A DNA stretch of 64,000 nt from Photorhabdus luminescens subsp. luminescens (lineage in GTDB: Bacteria; Pseudomonadota; Gammaproteobacteria; Enterobacterales; Enterobacteriaceae), in contig NZ_JXSK01000005.1 of the NCBI RefSeq assembly GCF_001083805.1, positions 186,001 to 250,000 of the forward strand. The letters are read 5' to 3'. The notes under the pieces were generated by a model that saw nothing but the letters and a program-made list of their open reading frames with translations, was not told the origin of the DNA and ran no database searches. Every line of letters begins with the position of its first letter. The first letter of the stretch is position 1. This document shows positions 58,563 through 64,000 of this stretch, piece by piece. A program made the position numbers and the translations under genes.

Positions 58563-58681
58563 TGATCTGAAATAATCGGTTCCGGCAATTGTGAAATACG
58601 ATAGCCGGAATTTGATCCTCCTAACCTTGATTTTGTTGCTCATTCGAGCTACGTTTTATTTATAAATTAAAAGGGGGATTT

Positions 58682-58942
58682 ATGGCTGCAAATGCGTTTG
58701 TTCGGGCAAGAATCGATGAGACATTAAAAGCAGAAGCTACCGAGGTTTTGGCTGGTATGGGGTTAACCGTATCTGATCTAGTGCGTATCACCTTGACTAA
58801 AGTTGCGAAGGAAAAAGCATTACCGTTTGAAATGCGAGTACCTAATAAATTGACTGCCGAAACTTTGTCTAAGAGTGATCGTAATGAAGACATTCATCAG
58901 GCAAAGGATGCTAACGATTTATTCGATCAGCTTGGTATCTGA
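58682..58942 (+). CDS. DinJ/RelB-type antitoxin
   Basis: An 86-residue ribbon-helix-helix antitoxin (FVRARIDETLKAEATEVLAGMGLTVSDLVRITLTKVAKEKALPFEM). Ribosome site AAAAGGGGGATTT. Stop codon overlaps the ATG of the YafQ-like gene (TGATG). It should repress its own promoter. With the toxin interrupted it may be an orphan antitoxin. Confidence 0.9.
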   Translation: MAANAFVRARIDETLKAEATEVLAGMGLTVSDLVRITLTKVAKEKALPFEMRVPNKLTAETLSKSDRNEDIHQAKDANDLFDQLGI

Positions 58943-59214
58943 TGCGCTAGCCAAGATATTCAAGTCAATTTAAGCGTGATGTGAAATCTGCACAAAAACG
59001 TGGCAAAGATATGAACAAACTTAAGGTCCTAATGAGTTTGCTGATTGATAATAGACCATTGCCTGCTAACTATCAGGATCATCCTCTCCGTGGTGAATGG
59101 AAGGAGTTTCGTGATGCTCATATTGAGCCTGATTGGTTATTGATTTACAAAGTAGTTGATAATGTTGTTAGGTTTGAACGAACAGGAAGACATTCTGACC
59201 TATTTGATGAATAA
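58942..59214 (+). pseudogene. YafQ-type toxin interrupted by an amber codon at position 3
   Basis: The frame that follows the antitoxin by overlap reads ATG CGC TAG, then PRYSSQFKRDVKSAQKRGKD and the rest of a normal YafQ ribonuclease ending GRHSDLFDE. The C-terminal catalytic histidine region is intact. The TAG is one change from CAG, which gives MRQ, a common YafQ start. Restart at the GTG at 58981 would lose the first strand. A suppressor tRNA or restart could still yield low activity, but inactivation is most likely. Confidence 0.85.
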
Positions 59215-59396
59215 ACCTTTCTAGCGGTACTCGGTAGCAGGTTAAAATAACTTAGTCGCGAAAAAGAAAGTCCAGATTTAGCTACAACATTATTTCTTAC
59301 CTAATGACGTATTGCTGTGAAATCCGCGAGCAAGTGCGACATAGCTGAGCTTCAGTTGTTTTTATCAGCAACTAACTCATGATTATTAAAAAGGTA

Positions 59397-59425
59397 TTGA
59401 CGGCCTATAGCGAGCACAGTAAGAT
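59397..59425 (+). promoter_or_regulatory. Promoter of tRNA-Pro
   Basis: TTGACG (59397-59402), 17 bases, TAAGAT (59420-59425), then a GC-rich discriminator (TCGCC), placed 13 bases before the tRNA 5' end. This is the form expected of stringently controlled tRNA promoters. Confidence 0.75.
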
Positions 59426-59437
59426 TCGCCTCGTTTT

Positions 59438-59514
59438 CGGCGAGTAGCGCAGCTTGGTAGCGCAACTGGTTTGGGACCAGTGGGTCGGAGGTTCGAATCC
59501 TCTCTCGCCGACCA
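59438..59514 (+). tRNA. proM: tRNA-Pro (anticodon TGG)
   Basis: Seventy-seven bases with encoded CCA. The acceptor stem pairs CGGCGAG with CTCGCCG, the anticodon arm ACTGG-TTTGGGA-CCAGT presents TGG, and the T-loop is GTTCGAATC. The D-arm GCGCAGCTTGGTAGCGC is normal. Followed by a terminator at 59565. Accessory genes (P450, cyclodipeptide synthase) lie directly beyond it, so it may be an integration point. Confidence 0.97.
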
Positions 59515-59564
59515 ATTTAGAAGTTTGGGGCTGTCAGATAAGCCGCAGACTTAAAGGAAATAGA

Positions 59565-59596
59565 AAAGCCCTACAGTGATTGCTGTAGGGCTTTTT
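59565..59596 (+). terminator. Terminator after tRNA-Pro
   Basis: Ten-bp stem AGCCCTACAG / CTGTAGGGCT (59567-59576 with 59583-59592) followed by TTTT. Confidence 0.85.
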
Positions 59597-59708
59597 GTCA
59601 TTTACGTTTGCTCTAAGAACAGCAACATTTGAGTGCGTAGAATTGCCTAATCTGACAAGCGCTGAAGCTAGAGTGGTTAACCTGCCAGATTAGGTCAGAG
59701 CTAATATA

Positions 59709-60971
59709 CTATTCCGTCGTTTCCATAATGACTTTCAGATCAGAGCAACTATTCCCTGAAATAGACGATATTTTTGGATCAAAACTCAAAAGGAGTTTGG
59801 AAGGTCCTCGTGTATACACTCCTACTTCTTGATAATTGTAGTTATCAGCAAAACGTAAATTGTGCAGGCGATCCAAAATAATATTGGATGAAACTTCCAA
59901 TTGGCAGAGTGAAAATGCAGCAGCAGCACAAGCATGTGTACCTGCACCAAAAGCTAAATGTCTTTTTCGATTTGCTTGCTGTTGCGAAGTTGTATTCTTT
60001 CTTCGATATAGATCAAATTCATTTGGTTTGTGAAAAACTGATGGATCACGATTAGCTGCGCCAATCATACAAAATACTAAAGCGCCTTTAGGTATATCGA
60101 TACCAGAAATAGTGACATCTTCACTCGCCTCTCTTGGAACGAGTTGTACGGGTGATGTCAGACGTAAAGTTTCTTCAAATGCATCTCGAACTAGACTACG
60201 ATCTTTAATCACTGCCTCAAGCATATTCGGATTAGATATTAAGTGATTAAGCATCATTGCTAATATCTTGTCAGCAGGTTCTATCGCCGCTAATAGAATG
60301 TTTAAACACAGTGCTGTAATTTGGCTCATGGACATCCCTGCATCTTGACAAAATATAGATATAATATCCCCGCTGGGATTACATCGTCTCTGATCTATTA
60401 TAGGCTTTAGTAAGCGAATTAATTTCTGACTACATTCAAGACTGTGCATCTTTTCTGATTCTGTTTGGTCAAACTGGGTAATAAAACTGGCGATACCCTT
60501 GTGCCATTCAGCTATATTACGATAGTTATCACTTGGTAGTCCGAGAATACCTAATGTTACTAATACGGCATAATCGCGGCCAAAGTCATTAACTATATCT
60601 ATATTTCCTTTTTCCATATAAGGTTGTAAGAGATCTTCAGTAATCTTTCGAATCATAGGTTCGTAGTAGCGATTAAAATAATCTCTTGAGAGTCCTTGCA
60701 TTATGAGTTTTCGTTTACACGCATGCTCTTCACCTTCCATTTGAGCAAGAACGCGATCCCCCATAACCGGTTCGGCAAGTGCAGTTAATGGCTTAGTATT
60801 GAAAATTGAGGATTTTAAAATAGCGTCAACATCCTCATATTTGCCAATAAAATAGCTGTTTTGGGATTGATCAAAATAGACTAAATCTTGTTTATGCAAG
60901 ATGTCGTAAAAATCGTAAGGATTTTTTATAAATTTGGGATTGTGAATGTTGAAAGAGCTTAATTTAGCCAT
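59709..60971 (-). CDS. Cytochrome P450, CypX-like
   Basis: A 420-residue soluble bacterial P450. The haem-binding loop is FGAGTHACAA with axial Cys348. The K-helix motif is EETLR (Glu267, Arg270). The I-helix segment LLAAIEPADK (226-235) lacks the usual AGxDT acid-alcohol pair and resembles CypX-type enzymes, which oxidise cyclodipeptides. It lies 85 bp downstream of the cyclodipeptide synthase on the same strand and almost certainly tailors its product. Electron partners are not encoded nearby. Confidence 0.88.
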   Translation of the reverse strand: MAKLSSFNIHNPKFIKNPYDFYDILHKQDLVYFDQSQNSYFIGKYEDVDAILKSSIFNTKPLTALAEPVMGDRVLAQMEGEEHACKRKLIMQGLSRDYFNRYYEPMIRKITEDLLQPYMEKGNIDIVNDFGRDYAVLVTLGILGLPSDNYRNIAEWHKGIASFITQFDQTESEKMHSLECSQKLIRLLKPIIDQRRCNPSGDIISIFCQDAGMSMSQITALCLNILLAAIEPADKILAMMLNHLISNPNMLEAVIKDRSLVRDAFEETLRLTSPVQLVPREASEDVTISGIDIPKGALVFCMIGAANRDPSVFHKPNEFDLYRRKNTTSQQQANRKRHLAFGAGTHACAAAAFSLCQLEVSSNIILDRLHNLRFADNYNYQEVGVYTRGPSKLLLSFDPKISSISGNSCSDLKVIMETTE

Positions 60972-61056
60972 TATCTTGCTTCCTTTCTAATGATATTTAG
61001 TACTAATAACCTATTAACTTTAAACATAGCTATTATCTCATCAAACTCTGTGTATT

Positions 61057-61833
61057 TTACAATTGAGTGACGATTCCGTAACTTTGTTTATCTCCTACTT
61101 GTATAGGATATCTACAATTAAATAATCCTTTTCCGATTGGCCAAGGACGGTGATAAAGTAACGTAGAATACTTTACCCCAAGTAATCGAGGGGTATCGAG
61201 ATAAAAGGGAATTTCAGAGAAAATATATGGCAACGCTTTATATACTAATTGTAGGTCAATTGAACCAAAGTATTGCCCGGTACCTTTTAGTCGTCCTTTT
61301 ATGGCTTGAGAGGACATATCAAGGCAGATTTTTTTAAAAGACTCTGATTCATTGAAAGCGTTTTCAACTTGTGTTTTAAGAGACTGGTAATCATGGTTTA
61401 GTGCAAAGTCACTAAATTGAATAACTCTGATTGGCTTACTTTTTAACATTGCTATGGAAATAACATAATCAAGGTGACATAAATGACGTCTAATTTCGCG
61501 TTGTGTTTTCTTGATAGCTTTAGCATTCTCAGTTCCACTAGCGACTAAAAGGCGTGAAGCTTCACGTTCACAAGGTAACAATATGTCAACTTGTCGGAAA
61601 TAATGACTTGACCACTGAATAAGGTCCATTACATAGTCCTTTGAAAAACGCGAATTAAAGGGGCTTATCCCTATTAGCGCGTGATCACCTTTCTGAATAA
61701 TTTGGTCACAACGAGAGGTTTCACCTTGGACAGTAAATGATGCTGAATTCTCGTATAGCAATGCTGAATGAACTGATAATATTTGATTGTTTGTTTCTTT
61801 TAAACATTTTCTTCCAGTAGATAACATTTCCAT
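61057..61833 (-). CDS. Cyclodipeptide synthase (tRNA-dependent)
   Basis: A 258-residue member of the CDPS family. These hijack two aminoacyl-tRNAs to form cyclo-dipeptides through an aminoacylated serine. That serine is Ser57 in ALIGISPFNSRFS, with Asn60 in the place typical of the NYQ (AlbC-like) subgroup. The second catalytic pair, Tyr203-x3-Glu207, is in LPYIFSEIPFYLDTP. A basic helix (KAIKKTQREIRRH, 105-117) would bind tRNA. A Photorhabdus CDPS has been reported to make mainly leucine- and phenylalanine-containing products; I take this to be the same gene or its close orthologue. Alternative start at Met3. Confidence 0.92.
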   Translation of the reverse strand: MEMLSTGRKCLKETNNQILSVHSALLYENSASFTVQGETSRCDQIIQKGDHALIGISPFNSRFSKDYVMDLIQWSSHYFRQVDILLPCEREASRLLVASGTENAKAIKKTQREIRRHLCHLDYVISIAMLKSKPIRVIQFSDFALNHDYQSLKTQVENAFNESESFKKICLDMSSQAIKGRLKGTGQYFGSIDLQLVYKALPYIFSEIPFYLDTPRLLGVKYSTLLYHRPWPIGKGLFNCRYPIQVGDKQSYGIVTQL

Positions 61834-62513
61834 TGACTTTCCATTTTTCCATGTAATTCTGTATAATCCTGATATAAGTTTTTTAATTTTTATAGAGATT
61901 CATTGCATATCCATTAAAATATTTATACATAAATTTGATCTAATTCAATTTCGTAAAAATGTCAAAAACTTTTGGAAATTGGATGTAAAAATATACTGTT
62001 CTCCTTGAGAACAGATAGTATTTTCCGATTAAGGGATTGTTCAGATAATAACACCTAGCGTTGTATTTTTAGCCTTACCTCAACATGCTGATTATGCGAC
62101 GACTTTATTTGAGTACATTGACAGATATTCTGATCACGTTGGTTAGATTAATGGCAAGGGCCTGTAACTATTTTCTGGCCGTAAACTTACCGGCTCTGGT
62201 AGATAAATTAGATATTAAAAAAAGTAATTTTAAAAGCCTATATACAAGTTCCACTATTTAACTTGAGATTTGTTTAATCGAGTATATTAGTAATTTCTGT
62301 ATAGAAGTTACATATATACTAATAATAGAGTAATAGGAAAATAACATTTAATTACTATCAATGGTATTTAATGTTATCCTTATAATATTAATTTTATGAT
62401 AAATAAGGCTTAATTTGTTTATCTGAGAAATATATCTCATTCATTAAATGACTTGTTTGAAAAAATATAGGAATAGTGTATGAATATTACCTTCTACAAA
62501 TATCAAATGGAAT
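61834..62513. other. AT-rich region with a decayed coding trace
   Basis: Nearly 700 bp without an intact gene. At about 62048-62146 (plus strand) one frame reads ITPSVVFLALPQHADY then ATTLFEYIDRYSDHVG before a stop, and further stops follow. VVFLALP suggests a dinucleotide-dependent reductase segment, but I cannot name the family. The promoter of the CDPS-P450 operon should lie just above 61834. Confidence 0.4.
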
Positions 62514-62735
62514 ATGGTTGTGAAATTAAGTGATATAGGTAGTACGATTTTACTCGAAATTGATAAATTTAAAATAAATGATAATCGAGTATTTTCGAAG
62601 TGTGAATATCACAATCCTATCGGTAGCAGGAAGGATAGAACATTCTTGCATATAGTTAATATCCTGGATAAAGAAGGTAAGATACGATCAGGCATGACAG
62701 ATGAGCGTAAAGAGAAAATAAGATCTTCTGTATGA
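62514..62735 (+). pseudogene. N-terminal remnant of a cysteine-synthase-type PLP enzyme
   Basis: Seventy-three residues match the start of beta-family PLP enzymes: KLSDIGSTILLEIDKF, VFSKCEYHNPIGSRKDRTFLHIVNILDKEGKIRSG. The SxKDR motif with the PLP lysine (Lys39) is present. The frame then leaves the family within a dozen residues and stops, before the substrate-binding and phosphate-binding loops. The first codon is GTG. Non-functional; it may once have made an amino-acid precursor for this cluster. Confidence 0.7.
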
Positions 62736-62889
62736 AACACCAAAGGAATTATTTCTGAACGGAGTAGTTTCGGCAGCAAAGAATTATACTAAAAGTGGAG
62801 ATAATAGTGATTAAAGATTAATTTTCAATAATAAAATTAGTCTAATATCGGAATTTTAATTTTTGGAGAAAGAAAATAATAGGTGATAT

Positions 62890-63810
62890 ATGTCTACATA
62901 TAGTGGCGTAGTATACGGGATTATTTTTTGTCTCATCAGTGCAGCATCTGATGTGTTTGTTGCGTATTTAACGCAATCGATAAATTCAGCTATTGTTATC
63001 TTTTATTGTTTTATATCGTCTACTTTATTATTTATGATGATAAGTATTTTCAAAGGAATTGATCAATTAATTATGAAGGTCCGCAAGAACACCTTATTGG
63101 TATTAATTGTTAATGTCTCAATTCTATTAAATTGGGGAGGGTTAATCATTTCGTTGCGTTTTCTTGAACCTGCAATAGTAGGTGTGGCTTCAGTGGCTTG
63201 TGGCCCTGCGATAACTATCCTCCTCTCATCTTTTATCGATAAAGGTGAGGCAAAAACGGAGAAATTGGAAGTTGTCATATCCTGGTTAGTCCTCATTGGG
63301 GTAGGTGTGATGCTGGTAAATGTATTTTTAGGAAATAGTGGATTACCATCATCCTCAATTCAGGATAGGATTATTGGTATTGTTAGTGTGATAATCGGTG
63401 CTGTAGGAACGGTATTATACACTATTTTTTCTAAGAAATTATTCAAGGAAAAATGGCAAACATATGAGATATTGTCTGTTAGAAGTATTTTAATGGTAAT
63501 ACTTTCATTTTGTTATGTTTCAATATCCGATGTTTCTCTTAGTTTAGATAGCGAGATGATTTTTCCGATGTCGATTCTTGTTATAATTGGACATTTACTT
63601 CCAATCTATCTTGTATTGAAGACAATTAATGCCATCACCCCTCTTCATGTTTCTTTACTATTTCTACTAATACCGGTATTTACCATTCTTTTTCAATATT
63701 TTGATTCACGTATAGCTTTTTCTGTTGAAAGTCTTATCGCAGCTTCGGTTATAGTTTCTTTATTAACTATTCTTGGTGTAAGTAAGATAAAAAAAGACAA
63801 GAAGGTATAA
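62890..63810 (+). CDS. DMT/EamA-family transporter
   Basis: A 306-residue membrane protein with ten predicted helices in two EamA-type halves. Helix one starts GVVYGIIFCLISAASDVFV, helix four is LEPAIVGVASVACGPAITILLSS, and the second half has RIIGIVSVIIGAVGTVLYTIFSKKLF. C-terminal KIKKDKKV is basic and cytoplasmic. Ribosome site GGAGAAAGAAAATAATAGG region is weak in spacing. Might export a metabolite; the link to the CDPS cluster is by proximity only. Confidence 0.78.
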   Translation: MSTYSGVVYGIIFCLISAASDVFVAYLTQSINSAIVIFYCFISSTLLFMMISIFKGIDQLIMKVRKNTLLVLIVNVSILLNWGGLIISLRFLEPAIVGVASVACGPAITILLSSFIDKGEAKTEKLEVVISWLVLIGVGVMLVNVFLGNSGLPSSSIQDRIIGIVSVIIGAVGTVLYTIFSKKLFKEKWQTYEILSVRSILMVILSFCYVSISDVSLSLDSEMIFPMSILVIIGHLLPIYLVLKTINAITPLHVSLLFLLIPVFTILFQYFDSRIAFSVESLIAASVIVSLLTILGVSKIKKDKKV

Positions 63811-64000
63811 TGAGGTATAAATAGATGGAATATTACGACCGATAATAGCTAAATTAGCAATAGGTTTAGGGAAAATTAGTGCTGCTGTTATGTCTATTAT
63901 TGAGTCGGGGGGGCACAAGGCTATAAAGAGATAAGTTTATACACTTATTAATCACTCCTATAATGTACGTCTGATTAATCACCGTTTTGGTTTATTTACT
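63811..64000. other. Window end with a short coding trace
   Basis: One plus-strand frame at about 63824-63934 reads GILRPIIAKLAIGLGKISAA then VMSIIESGGHKAIKR and a stop, with no start codon. It could be the tail of a decayed gene. Not assigned. Confidence 0.25.

Noticed and set aside
59438-59600. tRNA-Pro as an active prophage or island attachment site
   Set aside because: No integrase gene and no second copy of the tRNA 3' end was seen in the window.

Overview
The window reads as chromosomal DNA of Photorhabdus (Morganellaceae), very close to P. luminescens/laumondii TT01. The backbone genes are enterobacterial (recG, spoT-rpoZ-gmk, ligB, yicG, yicH-xanP-gltS, avtA, tag, glyQS, tRNA-Pro). 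Two exact 127-bp ERIC elements are present. The eleven-gene mad (maternal adhesion) fimbrial operon sits behind an invertible switch, and a cyclodipeptide synthase gene resembles the one described from TT01.

Layout: 1-6.3 kb, housekeeping genes (CstA-type transporter, yihX, dtd, fabY, Nudix hydrolase, yicH). 6.8-8.5 kb, an HpaB-type flavin monooxygenase followed by an ERIC. 8.6-11.5 kb, xanP and gltS. 11.6-14.8 kb, a LysR regulator divergent from an MFS transporter and an overlapping TauD-type dioxygenase. 14.9-16.5 kb, a Fic protein, a methyltransferase fragment and a ParE/Phd-type toxin-antitoxin pair. 16.6-20.5 kb, two large RCC1-like repeat proteins and a remnant. 20.7-21.3 kb, two small paralogues. 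22.0-24.1 kb, recG. 24.5-36.1 kb, a FimB/MrpI-type recombinase, its invertible element and madA-K. 36.1-39.2 kb, spoT, rpoZ, gmk. 39.4-48.0 kb, a second accessory block holding two stand-alone MadI-like adhesin-domain proteins, a MadI/RCC1 hybrid, a collapsed RCC1 gene, and HigBA and CcdAB modules. 48.3-58.6 kb, ligB, yicG, yidR, yidQ, avtA, tag, glyQ, glyS. 58.7-64 kb, a DinJ/YafQ pair with a broken toxin, tRNA-Pro, P450, cyclodipeptide synthase, decayed genes and a DMT transporter.

The most interesting structure links the two accessory blocks that flank recG-spoT-rpoZ-gmk. The RCC1-like genes and the MadI-like genes share one duplicated promoter/leader region. Three leaders still carry the first codons of an RCC1-like gene as a 17-codon micro-ORF ahead of a MadI-like signal peptide. 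In one gene the MadI N-terminus is fused to RCC1-like repeats. This looks like a modular, shuffling family of surface or secreted proteins built from a fimbrial tip adhesin and a beta-propeller-like repeat. The mad operon itself is the known phase-variable determinant of mutualism.

Decay is frequent: six toxin-antitoxin loci (three with damaged members), a duplicated ligB 5' end, a trmH gene that appears lost with a possible C-terminal trace next to recG, and truncated PLP-enzyme and methyltransferase genes. All family calls come from reading the sequence and from memory of the families; no database search was run.
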